From: Vibrio albus
GTDB taxonomy: Bacteria; Pseudomonadota; Gammaproteobacteria; Enterobacterales; Vibrionaceae
Length of the DNA stretch: 64,000 nt
Direction of reading: 5' to 3'
NCBI RefSeq assembly: GCF_003144035.1
Contig: NZ_QFWT01000001.1
Span: 372,001-436,000 of the forward strand
Shown: one piece after another, positions 9,376 to 19,960 of the stretch
How positions within the stretch are numbered: position 1 is the first letter of the stretch
Layout of the letters: the number at the start of each line of letters is the position of its first letter
Notes under the pieces: generated by a model
Seen by the model: only the letters and a program-made list of their open reading frames with translations
Databases searched by the model: none
What the model was told of the DNA's origin: nothing
Made by a program: the position numbers and the translations under genes

Positions 9376-9855
9376 CTAGTCCTTTTGATCTTCCAGTTTC
9401 TTCAGGATCCCTTCGCACCCCTCTTCAATCAGATCAAGCACAAACTCGAAGCCACGGTCACCGCCATAGTAAGGGTCCGGTATTTCATCGAATGCCATTT
9501 GAGAATGGCTCAGGAACAGTGATAATTTATGGGTGAATTCTACCGGACAAATCGCCAGTAACTCTGTCAGGTTATCTCTGTCTGCCACCAGGATATGATC
9601 AAAATATCGGAAGTCCTCCTCTCTTATCTGACGGGCACGTATTCCCTCAAAGGAGTAGCCTCGTTTTTCCCCTACAGTTCTTGCCCGGTAGTCAGGCATA
9701 TCACCTGCGTGATAGCCGATGGTACCGGCTGAATCAACTTCAATCTCAATATCCATCCGCTCAGCCGTGGCTCTGAGCACAGCTTCACCCGTAGGCGACC
9801 GACAGATATTACCCATACAAACAATCAAGATACGAGGTTTTTCTTTACTTTTCAT
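9376..9855 (-). CDS. Low-molecular-weight protein-tyrosine phosphatase
   Basis: 159 residues. The P-loop is VCMGNICRSP with nucleophile Cys13 and Arg19, and the general acid is in the DPYYGG motif (Asp127). The family removes phosphate from tyrosine residues. In many gammaproteobacteria such enzymes (Wzb, Etp) lie in capsule clusters beside a BY-kinase, but here no kinase or polysaccharide export gene is near, so it is a stand-alone member like YfkJ/Stp. It converges on the SulP gene and shares its terminator. The partner protein is unknown. Confidence 0.93.
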   Translation of the reverse strand: MKSKEKPRILIVCMGNICRSPTGEAVLRATAERMDIEIEVDSAGTIGYHAGDMPDYRARTVGEKRGYSFEGIRARQIREEDFRYFDHILVADRDNLTELLAICPVEFTHKLSLFLSHSQMAFDEIPDPYYGGDRGFEFVLDLIEEGCEGILKKLEDQKD

Positions 9856-9994
9856 TTGGCTAACCTACCACATCAATGCTAATAGGCTTTCCCGGAGGAA
9901 ACGGATAAATTTGTTAGTCTTCACTACTTTAAGTATAGTTTTAGACCAAATTTTTAACAGATCTAGCGAAAACAATATAACAACGGGAGAAAGT

Positions 9995-10600
9995 ATGCCA
10001 ACGCAAAACGATAAAGAGAACAAGCATAAAGCACGTCAGAAAAAACTGAAGGAGGCTGTCGATGCCCGTATAGAAGCGGCTCAGGATGAGAAAGGTATAT
10101 TTATTGTCATCACAGGAAATGGCAAAGGCAAATCGACTTCTGGCTTTGGTACCATTGCCCGGGCAACCGGACATGGTCAAAAATGTGCTGTAGCCCAGTT
10201 TATTAAGGGAACCTGGGATAACGGAGAAAAAAACCTGCTCGAAAAACTTGGTGTTGAGTTTCACGTAATGGCAACAGGCTTCACCTGGGAAACACAGGAC
10301 AAAGCCTCGGACACTCTGGCAGCACAAAAGGTATGGACAGAATGTAAACGCATGCTTCAGGATCCATCCATTGATGTTATCTTGCTGGATGAAATGACTT
10401 ATATGATTACCTACGGCTATATCGAGCTGGATGAGGTGCTGGAAGCCCTTCAGAACCGGCCACAGATGCAGTCAGTGATTATAACCGGCCGCGCAGCCCA
10501 CCGCTCTCTGACAGAGTTAGCGGATACGGTTTCTGAAGTACGCAATGTCAAACATGCATTTGAAGCTGGTGTTAAAGCCCGGAAGGGAGTGGATTACTAA
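9995..10600 (+). CDS. btuR: Cob(I)yrinic acid a,c-diamide adenosyltransferase
   Basis: 201 residues from MPTQNDKENK. The start at 9995 is preceded by GGGAGA at good spacing. A longer open frame from 9719 runs back into the phosphatase gene and is not credible. The P-loop is GNGKGKSTSGFG (from residue 41), followed by QFIKGTWDNGE, DVILLDEMTYM and VIITGRAAH, all CobA/BtuR features. The enzyme transfers the adenosyl group of ATP to cob(I)alamin or its precursors. No other cobalamin gene is in the window, so it probably serves salvage of imported corrinoid. Confidence 0.95.
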   Translation: MPTQNDKENKHKARQKKLKEAVDARIEAAQDEKGIFIVITGNGKGKSTSGFGTIARATGHGQKCAVAQFIKGTWDNGEKNLLEKLGVEFHVMATGFTWETQDKASDTLAAQKVWTECKRMLQDPSIDVILLDEMTYMITYGYIELDEVLEALQNRPQMQSVIITGRAAHRSLTELADTVSEVRNVKHAFEAGVKARKGVDY

Positions 10601-10623
10601 GCGATAGTAGCTTACTAAGCGAT
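10594..10623 (+). repeat. 12-bp direct repeat over the btuR stop codon
   Basis: TTACTAAGCGAT occurs at 10594-10605, containing the btuR stop, and again at 10612-10623. This looks like a small tandem duplication just past the gene. Confidence 0.6.
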
Positions 10624-10640
10624 GGCAGCCATATGGCATA

Positions 10641-10676
10641 ACCGGAGCAGGTTTACTCTGCTCCGGTCGGTTATTT
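10641..10676. terminator. Hairpin between btuR and asmA
   Basis: A 10-bp perfect G/C-rich stem (10641-10650 and 10658-10667, 7-nt loop) stands between two converging genes. The T run on the + strand is interrupted (CGGTTATTTTA), so it is a weak intrinsic terminator. Confidence 0.6.
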
Positions 10677-12826
10677 TAGTTAAACAATTTATTAAACAGC
10701 TTATCTGTCAGAGCCTTAGTTTCATCATCTCCGGCTTTATCACCCAATAAGTTTTTCAGGCCCCGCTCAGCTTCTTCCTTCGCCTTTTCTTTCAGGCGCT
10801 GTGCTTCTTTCTGTTTCAGAATCTCTGCCAGTTCAATACTAAACTTAGGTGAAGACCAGCCACCTCGGATTCGCAGTGGAATAGTAACATTATTAAGCTC
10901 ATTGATATCCTTGCCGCCTTGTCCTTCCAGCGTTCCGACCAGAGACGTGTTTATCAGAAAATCTATTGTCTGCTTAATATAGTTTGCTTCCCCTTCTCCC
11001 TGAATACGAAGTAAGGGAGACTGCATATGTAAATTCGACGTTTCAGCAACCCCGTTTTTGAGGTTGATGGTTGATGTCAGAGCCGTAAAGTCGGTCTTCT
11101 GTGGTTCATTAGTCTCAGCCACCGACTGCCCTTTAAGCTTCGCATAATTTGAGCGGATAAGCTGCGCAACATTGATACCATTCACCGCACCATCAGCAAA
11201 ATTGATATCAACCGTTCCGGTCAGATTTTTCTGGATCCCCGATGGGGTTAAGCCATGTCCGCGGACATCAACATCAATATTACCCGTCCCTTCAAGTACG
11301 TCACTACCGGCAACATCCTTCAGCAAAGGCAGTACTTTAATACCTTTTATCTGTTTATTAATGCGGTACGTTGCCGGTGTTTTGCGCGCATCCAGATGAG
11401 CCGTCGCCCGGATACTGCCATCGTATAGCTCGGATTCAAAAGAAGAGAGCTCCACGACGCCACGATTGACGCTGACTATCAGGTTAACGTTCTGCATACG
11501 GGCATTGCTGGCTTTTAATTTGTCGATACGGATATCACCCTTAATATCCAGCGTTTTCAGTACTGACAGATCCGGCTCTGTTTGTGTCTGCTCAGCCCCC
11601 GCGGCATTCTCACCGGACACAGAATCCGCCTGCCCCTCGCTCCCTGCTTTTACATCATTCAGCCCGAGGAATTTATCCATATCCACATCGGGACTGTGCA
11701 GTGAGAAACGAACTTTAGGAACTGCGCCCAGCGTCACTTCGGATTGTCCATCCAGTGTAATATCGTCGAGGGCAAGCTTCTCCAGTGCGAGTTCGAGTTG
11801 TTGCTTATTTATATCAAATGAAAGTGAAGCATTCATATCAACCTGAAGAGGTGAACGGGGCAATGCCGCACCTGAAAATGCAGAGCCCAGTGTCAGCTCG
11901 TCCATAACCACGTGGCTTATCGCTTTATCTATCGTAAGGTTACTGCTGCCGTTCAGGTCAATATCAGTATCTGCTGCCGTGCCCTCAACCGAGAAGTCCA
12001 TCCGGTTCTTCTTATCAAATTCGAAAGTATCCAGGCTGACTTTAGCTGAAGCAATGTCCGTTGTCGGATCATTAAATGCCGCCTCCAGCTGAATATCTTT
12101 TAATGCATAATCACTCAGCCCCTGACTTAATTTTAACTGAGCTTGTCCGCTGGCCGAAAACATCTGCTGATTACTGCTTCCTTTTGCGGAAAAGGTAATC
12201 GCGGTCCATTTATTCGCTTCAAACTCGGATACCGAAAGCCCGACATCATAAAGCTTGGTGTGCTCGCCCGTTTGCTGGTTATTGATCTCCAGGCGGGCCT
12301 GAGTAATAGAGATACCTGCCAGGCGACCCCCCCATGCACGCGACTGTTCGGTTTCTTCTGCCACACCTTCAGGCTCTTCTCCAGCCGATGGTACCTCGGA
12401 CACCTTCGGTTGAGTGGTGTCTGTTTGTGCTTCCTGCTTAGTCAGGAAATCCAGATTAGTCTGACCATTTTTTAATGTCTCCAGATAAATTTCAGCCCCA
12501 TCCATCGACACATCACCAATAACCAGCTCCTTGCTGAGCATTGGTAGCAGGGAAATATCAACGTTAATACTGTCTATTTTTAGCAGATTTTCGTTACTAA
12601 AACCTTCCGGATTCCTAAGTTCTGTCTTCCCTAGTGAGAGGCCTATTGACGGATAAATACTCCAGCTCAAATCGCCTTCAATGATCAAATCCAGACCCGC
12701 TTGCTGCTTCGTCTGCTGCACAATAACCGGTTTAAACTGATTAGGATCCACCATAAGAAGCACTGCAGAAACAGCCACTACTACGGTCAGGAGCATAGCC
12801 CCGAGAATGAGAAACACTTTTTTCAT
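10676..12826 (-). CDS. asmA: AsmA-family protein
   Basis: About 716 residues from MKKVFLILGAMLL. The product has one N-terminal membrane anchor (residues 3-23), then the DPNQFKP/ GLDLIIEGDLSWSIYP block that defines the AsmA N-terminus, and a C-terminal AsmA-like domain containing DVRGHGLTP, GTVDINFADGAVNGINVAQL and the repeated beta-rich segments. AsmA-like proteins span the periplasm and are linked to outer-membrane protein assembly and phospholipid transport. The open frame extends 13 codons upstream to 12865, but the family N-terminus starts at 12826. The gene is last in the leftward order mrp, udk, dcd, asmA; udk-dcd-asmA also cluster in E. coli. The C-terminus is Lys/Glu-rich. Confidence 0.9.
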   Translation of the reverse strand: MKKVFLILGAMLLTVVVAVSAVLLMVDPNQFKPVIVQQTKQQAGLDLIIEGDLSWSIYPSIGLSLGKTELRNPEGFSNENLLKIDSINVDISLLPMLSKELVIGDVSMDGAEIYLETLKNGQTNLDFLTKQEAQTDTTQPKVSEVPSAGEEPEGVAEETEQSRAWGGRLAGISITQARLEINNQQTGEHTKLYDVGLSVSEFEANKWTAITFSAKGSSNQQMFSASGQAQLKLSQGLSDYALKDIQLEAAFNDPTTDIASAKVSLDTFEFDKKNRMDFSVEGTAADTDIDLNGSSNLTIDKAISHVVMDELTLGSAFSGAALPRSPLQVDMNASLSFDINKQQLELALEKLALDDITLDGQSEVTLGAVPKVRFSLHSPDVDMDKFLGLNDVKAGSEGQADSVSGENAAGAEQTQTEPDLSVLKTLDIKGDIRIDKLKASNARMQNVNLIVSVNRGVVELSSFESELYDGSIRATAHLDARKTPATYRINKQIKGIKVLPLLKDVAGSDVLEGTGNIDVDVRGHGLTPSGIQKNLTGTVDINFADGAVNGINVAQLIRSNYAKLKGQSVAETNEPQKTDFTALTSTINLKNGVAETSNLHMQSPLLRIQGEGEANYIKQTIDFLINTSLVGTLEGQGGKDINELNNVTIPLRIRGGWSSPKFSIELAEILKQKEAQRLKEKAKEEAERGLKNLLGDKAGDDETKALTDKLFNKLFN

Positions 12827-12908
12827 CTGTCTATTCCCTACAATACAAAAAGAAAAAGATGGCATATCCTGGCCATCTTTTAAAATAAGTTTCTGTGACA
12901 GTCAGGTT

Positions 12909-13490
12909 TTAATCTTCGTTAATCCGACTTGCTACTGCACCTTGTTGATTTTTGTACTTGGCATTGTCACGTTTGTTATATGGCTTTTCAGCTTCACCCG
13001 ATAATACTTCAAAGCTAAGTGCTCCGATCGGCATCATCGGTTTAAGTGCTAATGGCAGTCTTCCTGAATTGTAGAACTCCAGAACGATTTTTCCAGACCA
13101 TCCTGGATCAATCCGGTGTGCGGTAACGTGAACCATCAGTCCCAGACGAGCCAAAGATGAGCGACCGTCCAGCCAGCCAACGATATCCGCGGGTAGAGTA
13201 ACGGATTCATGCGTAACCGCCAGAGCCAGTTGCCCCGGGTGAAGGAAGAACGCCTCATCATCTTTTACAAGAATCTCGTCACTCATCACCTTTTCCAGCT
13301 GGGCTGATACTTCGGTTTTCGGGCCGGACAGATCGATATAAGGGGCACTATGATCATTAAATACCCGGAATCTATCCCCCAAACGAACATCAACCGTCAA
13401 ACCACTTATTGCTGACTCTTCCGGTTGCGGAGAAATAGAAATGCGCTCTTCTGCCAGCGCTATTTTTATATCCTTATCACACAATCTCAC
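12909..13490 (-). CDS. dcd: dCTP deaminase
   Basis: 193 residues, the E. coli length. It starts [19 protein letters not shown], carries [26 protein letters not shown] with the catalytic glutamate region in [11 protein letters not shown], and ends with the nucleotide-closing tail [14 protein letters not shown]. The trimeric enzyme deaminates dCTP to dUTP, feeding dTMP synthesis. It lies 33 bp downstream of udk and 82 bp upstream of the asmA start, in the same order as in E. coli. Confidence 0.97.
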   Translation of the reverse strand: MRLCDKDIKIALAEERISISPQPEESAISGLTVDVRLGDRFRVFNDHSAPYIDLSGPKTEVSAQLEKVMSDEILVKDDEAFFLHPGQLALAVTHESVTLPADIVGWLDGRSSLARLGLMVHVTAHRIDPGWSGKIVLEFYNSGRLPLALKPMMPIGALSFEVLSGEAEKPYNKRDNAKYKNQQGAVASRINED

Positions 13491-13523
13491 AGTGTTTCTC
13501 TCTTATATCTGAATTGTAAAAAG

Positions 13524-14165
13524 TTAAGATCTTAGTAGCTTTGCTATATGAGCCTTAAGTACATCAATAGCAATCCGGTTTTTACCACCACGTGGAACAA
13601 TAATATCAGCGTATTGTTTCGATGGTTCAATAAATTGTAAAAACATTGGACGAACCGTTTTCTGATATTGTTTCAACACAGAATCAAGCGTACGTCCTCG
13701 TTCTTCCACGTCCCGTTTTACCCGGCGCAATAAACAGATGTCTAAAGGGGTATCCATAAAAATCGTGGCGTGCATCAGCTCTCGCAGACGAGGATCCGTT
13801 AACAGCAAAATACCTTCCAGAATAATGACTTTTTTGGCTGTCATTGTACTGGTGTTATCAATACGGGTATGCTCAACATAGCTGTACTCCGGAACTTCTA
13901 CGGTATTTCCTCTGCTCAGTTGCTCAAGATGCTGGCATAACAGGTCATGATCAAGTGCATTCGGATGGTCATAGTTCGTTTTTACTCGCTCATCCATATT
14001 CAGGTGGCTCTGGTCCTTGTAATAGGAATCTTCTGTAATTACTCCTATCTGATGGTCCCCTACTTTTTCTCTCAATTCGTTATAAATTGTATTTGCAATT
14101 AAGCTCTTTCCTGAAGCAGAAGCGCCAGCAATCCCTACAATGACGCATTTGGTGTTTTCAGACAT
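13524..14165 (-). CDS. udk: Uridine kinase
   Basis: 213 residues. The P-loop GASASGKS is at about 14-21, followed by [18 protein letters not shown] and the [15 protein letters not shown] block, all classic uridine-cytidine kinase motifs. It phosphorylates uridine and cytidine to UMP and CMP in pyrimidine salvage. It is followed closely by dcd, so two pyrimidine enzymes are probably co-transcribed. Confidence 0.97.
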   Translation of the reverse strand: MSENTKCVIVGIAGASASGKSLIANTIYNELREKVGDHQIGVITEDSYYKDQSHLNMDERVKTNYDHPNALDHDLLCQHLEQLSRGNTVEVPEYSYVEHTRIDNTSTMTAKKVIILEGILLLTDPRLRELMHATIFMDTPLDICLLRRVKRDVEERGRTLDSVLKQYQKTVRPMFLQFIEPSKQYADIIVPRGGKNRIAIDVLKAHIAKLLRS

Positions 14166-14280
14166 ATGATTAGTGCACTTGCTAGTAGTAAAATAAACCG
14201 CCAGATTATAAGGGGATCAGGGCACGGTTGCCAGTTTTACCATGCCCTTTTATTGTGCGAACACAGGTGAGGTTGTCTGT

Positions 14281-15342
14281 TTACAGAGAAGTAAGAGGAA
14301 TGGTTTCTGGTTTGACTTTCCCCGACCAGTACATTTTACTGGTAATACGTTCGGCCAAATCAAGATACAAGCCGGTATATTCACTATCAGGTCTCGCGGC
14401 AACGGTTGGCTTCCCTGCGTCAATATCTTCACGCATGCTGATATGCAGAGGTAACTGAGCCAGTAAAGAGGTACCAAATTCTTTCGCCATTTTTTCGGCA
14501 CCATTCACACCGAAGATATGCTCTTTCTCTCCACAGTGACTACAGATGTGATAGCTCATATTCTCAACGATGCCGAGAACCGGTACATTCACTTTGTTAA
14601 ACATCGCCATACCTTTGCGCACATCCGCCAGAGCCAGATCTTGTGGCGTCGTGACAATAAGAGCACCGGTTACAGGGATCTGCTGAGAGAGAGTCAGTTG
14701 GACATCCCCGGTACCCGGTGGCATATCAATGACCAGATAATCCAGCTCAGGCCAGGCAGTTTCATTCAGTAGCTGCCCCAGAGCTTTTGACGCCATTGGC
14801 CCACGCCAGATAGCTGCTTCTGATTTATCGACAAGATACCCGATAGAGTTGGTATGGATACCATACATCTCAACCGGTACCATATATTTACCGTCTTTGA
14901 CATCCGGTGATTCATCTTCAGTACTCAGCATTGTCGGCACCGACGGGCCATAGATATCAGCATCTAATAAACCAACGCGTGCCCCCTGAGCCTGTAATGC
15001 CAATGCCAGGTTGACGGCTGTGGTAGACTTGCCAACGCCCCCTTTACCAGAGGTAACCGCAATCACATTTTTTACCTGTACCAATTCAGAAGAGACTTCC
15101 GTTTCCATAGCCCGCACATTGGTGGTGATATGCACCAGTGAATGGTCAATATCCTGCTTCTCAATCCAGGCGCGCAAAGCATTGTCCAGCGAGGCCGAAG
15201 TAAATGGAAGTTCAACTCTGACTGACCCGTTTTTCAGCAGCTTAGCTATACCCTGAGTATAAGCCCAGTCTTCCACCAGCAGAGGGTGGTGAAATTGATT
15301 CAACCACTGACAGACCGACTCATGGGTTTCAAACACAGTCAT
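14281..15342 (-). CDS. mrp: Iron-sulfur cluster carrier protein ApbC/Mrp
   Basis: 353 residues. A DUF59-like N-terminal domain (about 1-75) precedes a ParA/MinD-type P-loop ATPase with the deviant Walker A GKGGVGKS (99-106), LLDADIYGPSVPTML and DYLVIDMPPGTGD. The CxxC metal site is CSHCGEKEH. The protein binds and transfers Fe-S clusters in the cytoplasm. It is divergent from metG, the same arrangement as in E. coli. About 115 bp without an intrinsic terminator separate it from udk, so read-through into udk is possible. Confidence 0.95.
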   Translation of the reverse strand: MTVFETHESVCQWLNQFHHPLLVEDWAYTQGIAKLLKNGSVRVELPFTSASLDNALRAWIEKQDIDHSLVHITTNVRAMETEVSSELVQVKNVIAVTSGKGGVGKSTTAVNLALALQAQGARVGLLDADIYGPSVPTMLSTEDESPDVKDGKYMVPVEMYGIHTNSIGYLVDKSEAAIWRGPMASKALGQLLNETAWPELDYLVIDMPPGTGDVQLTLSQQIPVTGALIVTTPQDLALADVRKGMAMFNKVNVPVLGIVENMSYHICSHCGEKEHIFGVNGAEKMAKEFGTSLLAQLPLHISMREDIDAGKPTVAARPDSEYTGLYLDLAERITSKMYWSGKVKPETIPLTSL

Positions 15343-15519
15343 ACCAACATCCCTACTATTGTTATCAAAAAATGAATAGTTTCATGCTATCACTCATCTT
15401 TCATCAGCTAAACCCTAAAAAAAATGATGAAACCAGATAGGATTCTTGGAGTAAAAGAGTAGTTAAGGTACTATTGCAACCTTGTTTTTATTAGTTCTTA
15501 TCAAAAGCGAAAATAAAGT

Positions 15520-17583
15520 ATGGCAAACGATCCAAGAAACCTTCCTTCAAGGAAACTGCTGGTAACTTGCGCCCTTCCGTATGCTAACGGTTCGATCCAT
15601 CTGGGTCATATGCTTGAACATATTCAGGCAGATATATGGGTCCGTTATCAACGCCTGCGTGGCAATACCGTAAACTTCATCTGTGCAGACGATGCTCACG
15701 GCACACCAATCATGCTGAAAGCACAACAGATGGGAATGTCACCAGAAGAGATGATCGCTGCCGTCAGTGAAGAGCACCAGAAGGATTTCTCAGGCTTTGA
15801 TATCAGCTTTGACAACTATCACAGCACTCACAGCGAAGAAAACCGCGAGCTGGCTTCTCTGATTTATACACGCTTAAAAGAAAGCGGATTCATTTCCAGC
15901 CGTACGATTTCTCAGCTGTTTGACCCTGAAAAAGAAATGTTCCTCCCGGACCGTTTTGTAAAAGGGACCTGTCCGAAGTGTAAGTCTCAGGATCAGTATG
16001 GTGATAACTGTGACAGTTGTGGCGAAACTTACAGTCCGACAGACCTAATCGATCCGAAATCAGCTGTATCCGGCGCGACTCCGGTAATGAAAGACTCTGA
16101 ACACTTCTTCTTTGACCTGCCTCAGTTTGAGAGCATGCTGAAAGAATGGACTCGTTCTGGTTCTCTGCAAACTGAAACTGCCAACAAAATGCAGGAATGG
16201 TTTGAGTCTGGCCTGCAGCAGTGGGACATCTCCCGCGATGCGCCTTACTTCGGTTTTGAGATCCCGGGTGAAACCGGCAAATTCTTCTACGTATGGCTGG
16301 ATGCACCTATCGGGTACATGGGCTCATTCAAAAACCTGTGTAGTAAACGTGATGATTTAGACTTCGACGAATATTGGGCCAAAGACAGCACAGCTGAACT
16401 TTATCATTTCATCGGCAAAGACATCGTTTACTTCCATAGCCTGTTCTGGCCGGCAATGCTGGATGGCTCAGGGTTCCGCAAACCAAATAATGTATTTGTA
16501 CACGGTTACGTAACGGTGAATGGTGCGAAGATGTCAAAATCGAAAGGCACATTCATTAAAGCGAGTACCTACCTGGATCACCTTGACCCAGAATGTCTGC
16601 GCTACTACTACGCAGCCAAACTGAACAGCCGCATCGACGATCTTGACCTGAACCTGGAAGACTTTACTCAACGTGTAAACTCTGACGTGGTCAATAAAAT
16701 CGTTAACCTTGCCTCTCGTAATGCCGGATTTATCAGTAAACGCTTTGACGGGAAACTGTCTGACAGCTTTGCAGAACCAGAGCTGTATGCTGAGTTCGTT
16801 GCGGCGGCGAAAAAAATCGGTGAACTTTACGAAGCGCGAGAATTTGGTCGCGCTATCCGTGAAATCACTGCGCTGGCGGATAAAGCGAACCAATATGTGG
16901 ATGAAAAAGCACCATGGGTTATCGCTAAAGAAGAAGGTAAAGAGCAAGAACTGCAAGATATCTGTTCTGTTGGTCTGAACTTGTTCCGCGTACTGATGGC
17001 TTACCTGAAACCGGTAATGCCGGCACTGGCTGGTCGTACAGAAGCATTTCTGAATGAAGAACTGACCTGGGATTGTATCAACGCACCACTAACTGCTCAC
17101 GAAATCACGAAGTTCAAGGCTCTGTTCAACCGCATTGATGCGAAGAAAGTAGAAGCAATGGTAGAGGCATCTAAAGAAGACGCTGCTGCTGAGCAGGCTG
17201 CAAAAGAAAACGCAGAGAAAGCGAAAGAGACAGAGCTGGACAAAGAGCCTATCGCAGATGAAATCGAGTTTGACGATTTTGCCAAAGTTGATCTGCGTAT
17301 CGCTAAAATCGAGTCCTGTGAGTCAGTCCCTAAAGCGAATAAGCTGCTGAAACTTCAGTTGGATATCGGCGGAGAGACTCGTCAGGTATTTGCAGGTATT
17401 AAGTCAGCGTACAATCCAGAAGATCTGGTTGGCAAATACACTGTGATGGTAGCAAACCTGAAGCCTCGTAAGATGAAGTTTGGTATGTCAGAAGGCATGG
17501 TGCTTGCTGCCGGCCCTGGCGGTAAAGATCTATGGATTCTGGAACCCCATGAAGGCGCACAACCTGGCATGCGGGTAATGTAA
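15520..17583 (+). CDS. metG: Methionyl-tRNA synthetase
   Basis: 687 residues. The class I signatures are HLGHMLEH (HIGH, about residue 28) and [10 protein letters not shown] (KMSKS). The zinc knuckle has CPKC and CDSC. After an Ala/Glu/Lys-rich linker, the C-terminal EMAP/Trbp111-like tRNA-binding domain (about 585-687) begins [12 protein letters not shown]. The enzyme charges initiator and elongator tRNA-Met. It is divergent from mrp with 177 bp between, and is followed by a strong terminator. Confidence 0.98.
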   Translation: MANDPRNLPSRKLLVTCALPYANGSIHLGHMLEHIQADIWVRYQRLRGNTVNFICADDAHGTPIMLKAQQMGMSPEEMIAAVSEEHQKDFSGFDISFDNYHSTHSEENRELASLIYTRLKESGFISSRTISQLFDPEKEMFLPDRFVKGTCPKCKSQDQYGDNCDSCGETYSPTDLIDPKSAVSGATPVMKDSEHFFFDLPQFESMLKEWTRSGSLQTETANKMQEWFESGLQQWDISRDAPYFGFEIPGETGKFFYVWLDAPIGYMGSFKNLCSKRDDLDFDEYWAKDSTAELYHFIGKDIVYFHSLFWPAMLDGSGFRKPNNVFVHGYVTVNGAKMSKSKGTFIKASTYLDHLDPECLRYYYAAKLNSRIDDLDLNLEDFTQRVNSDVVNKIVNLASRNAGFISKRFDGKLSDSFAEPELYAEFVAAAKKIGELYEAREFGRAIREITALADKANQYVDEKAPWVIAKEEGKEQELQDICSVGLNLFRVLMAYLKPVMPALAGRTEAFLNEELTWDCINAPLTAHEITKFKALFNRIDAKKVEAMVEASKEDAAAEQAAKENAEKAKETELDKEPIADEIEFDDFAKVDLRIAKIESCESVPKANKLLKLQLDIGGETRQVFAGIKSAYNPEDLVGKYTVMVANLKPRKMKFGMSEGMVLAAGPGGKDLWILEPHEGAQPGMRVM

Positions 17584-17614
17584 ATCTATCAGACTTTACA
17601 TCAACTTATGTCTC

Positions 17615-17646
17615 AGGCCAGTGGTACCATCCACTGGCCTTTTTTC
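17615..17646 (+). terminator. Rho-independent terminator of metG
   Basis: A 10-bp perfect stem (17615-17624 and 17631-17640, 6-nt loop) is followed by six T. It lies 32 bp after the metG stop. Confidence 0.92.
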
Positions 17647-17784
17647 CCCAAAATAGTGCACCCTCGCACCATATTTCATATCCACACACACACCTATGTT
17701 TTTAACCTGTTGATTTATATCATGTAATTTTATGGCATTAAAAGTGCTTATATAGAAGACAACATGCAATACAAGGAGCCAGTC

Positions 17785-18591
17785 ATGTTTGTTGTCATCT
17801 CTTTTATATTATCTGCTGTGATCCTTGCGACTTTCTATTATTACTCACAAATCAGAGAGAACAGTAATCATAGCAAACATACAACGGTTACGTACCTGCG
17901 CCAGATCGTGCATTTGTGCCGCCAGCACCGGGCAGCAACCCACGATGCCTTAGCAAAAGGACAGCACAATAGTGATATCGACGCCATCTCGCAACTGCTT
18001 GATGACACGATGCAGCAATTGCTGAGTGAAGTTGGCCTGACAGATAAGCCGATTTACCGGATACTGCAAACCAAACTGAAAAAGCTCACTGATAGCTGGT
18101 ACAGCATCAGCATAAGCCAGAACCAGATAAACCATGGCAGAGTCATCCGTCATTGCTTACTGTTAATTGATGAAATCATGATCACCTGGGTACTGGAGGC
18201 CCAGAAGCAGGAGTTAAGTAACGAATACCATCATAACTGGCATCAGGTGATTGACAGCCTTGATTCTTTGACTCAGTTCAGAGTTACGATTCAGGATCTG
18301 GGGAGCGAGCATGGTAATACCCGCATAAAATATCTCAGTGAAACGCTGCACCGCAGACTTAAAAAACTTGGAATGATCAATCCGGTGGTTATGTCATCGC
18401 CCAATTTTCAAGTGTTATGTACAAGGCTTGAAGCCATTACAGACACAGAAGACGCTCAACTGTCCAGCGAGTCCTTATATCAGTTATCGTCTGATATCTC
18501 TTTGATGATATTTAATATCTACGATTATATCCTCGCTGACGTTGCTGAAAACGTCTATGTTCCACTACCAAAGTTGGCTATTCCGGTATGA
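17785..18591 (+). CDS. Membrane-anchored helical protein of unknown function
   Basis: 268 residues from ATG 17785, which has AAGGAG 6 bp upstream; an ATG at 17764 would include that ribosome binding site and is less likely. One N-terminal membrane segment (MFVVISFILSAVILATFYYY) is followed by a mainly alpha-helical, His/Gln/Leu-rich cytoplasmic or periplasmic part. The segment VHLCRQHRAATHDALAKG faintly recalls the first helix of NIT-type nitrate/nitrite sensing domains (HxLQxERG..), but key residues differ and I do not assign that family. It has no HAMP, kinase or output domain. It stands alone between the metG terminator and fadR. Codon use looks like its neighbours. It is probably a real, expressed gene, but the function is unknown. 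Confidence 0.75.
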   Translation: MFVVISFILSAVILATFYYYSQIRENSNHSKHTTVTYLRQIVHLCRQHRAATHDALAKGQHNSDIDAISQLLDDTMQQLLSEVGLTDKPIYRILQTKLKKLTDSWYSISISQNQINHGRVIRHCLLLIDEIMITWVLEAQKQELSNEYHHNWHQVIDSLDSLTQFRVTIQDLGSEHGNTRIKYLSETLHRRLKKLGMINPVVMSSPNFQVLCTRLEAITDTEDAQLSSESLYQLSSDISLMIFNIYDYILADVAENVYVPLPKLAIPV

Positions 18592-18709
18592 AAGGAACGT
18601 GGTCAGGAGAGAAAAAAAAGGAAAAAGCAGGCTGACAGCACATAAAAAAGCATACATAGGAAGTTGACCGCACTCCATATAACATAGCCTGCTTAAGCCT
18701 TCTCTCATA

Positions 18710-18745
18710 AAAAAACCAGAGACCGTATCACGTCTCTGGTTTTTT
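18710..18745. terminator. Bidirectional terminator between the unknown gene and fadR
   Basis: A 14-bp perfect stem (18710-18723 and 18732-18745, 8-nt loop) is flanked by A and T runs. It serves fadR leftward and the preceding gene rightward. Confidence 0.92.
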
Positions 18746-18783
18746 CGTTCTCAACAGAATGACATATGAAGCGTCAACGCGGC

Positions 18784-19623
18784 CTAGTGATCATCTTCCG
18801 TAAAGTTACTAGGGAGCGTTTCTTTCATCTGATTCCAGATCTGAGCACTTTCCATACCATAGCTTCGAACCAGAGGAATAAGCTGGTCGCGCTGACCATT
18901 CTGACACAGTGTCAGCAGATTACGATAAAAGTCCAGAGCCAGATTACGCGCTTCATCGTTAGAAAAATAATAACTGCCAATCCGGTCATACAGCTTTCTT
19001 ACCCCATTAAAGATAAGTCCGTATACTTGATTCCCCGAATGAAAGGCCAAACGCTGGAACAACATAAAGTCATAAAAATTAAACGTTTTTGCGATTAAGT
19101 TCGTTTCTCTTTTAACTTTATCCTTTTCACCTTCATCTTTAACGCACTGCTGGATTTTCTCGGCATAAGGAGTCGATTGAATAAATGTTTCCCAGCTTTC
19201 AGCCTCTAGCAAACTTTCACAAGATTCAATCACGGTCTGTAATGTTCGTTCAGACGCTTCTTTGTTCGTTTTGAAAGCGTAACGCATGAAAATTGGACTG
19301 ATATTAGTACGCGCCGCCAACAAATCTTCTACGATACTGGTCGCATTTTCTTCATCAAGAGTCATTAACGTATCCAGAATATGCAAACCGGACGTTTCCA
19401 TAAACTGGTTTACTTTCGTGGGCTTGCCATGCTGAATTGTCAGCCACCCGTCGCGGGCCAGACGCTGAAGAACCTCTCTCAGCGTCGTTCTCGTCACACC
19501 GATCAATTCTGATAGCTCTCGCTCTGCGGGTAAAATGGAGCCTGGTGGAAACCGACCATTCCAAATACTTTCGATAATATATTTTTCAGCGAAACCCGCT
19601 GGGCTTTTTGCCTTAATGACCAT
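18784..19623 (-). CDS. fadR: Fatty acid metabolism transcriptional regulator FadR
   Basis: 279 residues from [11 protein letters not shown], which matches the E. coli N-terminus; an ATG three codons upstream is less likely. The GntR winged helix (about 1-75) has [36 protein letters not shown], nearly identical to E. coli. The acyl-CoA-binding domain is longer than the E. coli one by about 40 residues around [22 protein letters not shown], the insertion described for Vibrio FadR, which adds a second ligand site and alters the response. FadR represses fatty acid degradation and activates synthesis genes. It is divergent from nhaB, as in E. coli. Confidence 0.97.
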   Translation of the reverse strand: MVIKAKSPAGFAEKYIIESIWNGRFPPGSILPAERELSELIGVTRTTLREVLQRLARDGWLTIQHGKPTKVNQFMETSGLHILDTLMTLDEENATSIVEDLLAARTNISPIFMRYAFKTNKEASERTLQTVIESCESLLEAESWETFIQSTPYAEKIQQCVKDEGEKDKVKRETNLIAKTFNFYDFMLFQRLAFHSGNQVYGLIFNGVRKLYDRIGSYYFSNDEARNLALDFYRNLLTLCQNGQRDQLIPLVRSYGMESAQIWNQMKETLPSNFTEDDH

Positions 19624-19960
19624 AAGGTTCAATATCCGATTTTCTTAAAGATAGAAACGACTCATCATACCACTAGTTATAACTATCGAAAACCTCATGA
19701 CGGGCATATCTTTTACACTCATTCCGGCAAAAGCTTATTTTTAATTAACAATACCTCTCAATCGGAGATCATAGAGAAGATTGACTAAGATCAAATCTGC
19801 CGATTATTTTAAACCCTGAAAAAATCTTACCTCTTTATTTTATTAACAAAAAAGTATATTTCATTAACGCAGCCAGAAAATCATAATAACTCGCTGGCTT
19901 TCATGCTAAGATAGCTATCTTAAAGAGCTATTTGTTGTAACTTCATAATAATAATATATT

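Noticed and set aside
9719..9994. N-terminal extension of btuR to 9719
   Set aside because: It overlaps the tyrosine phosphatase gene and reads unlike BtuR; ATG 9995 has a good ribosome binding site.
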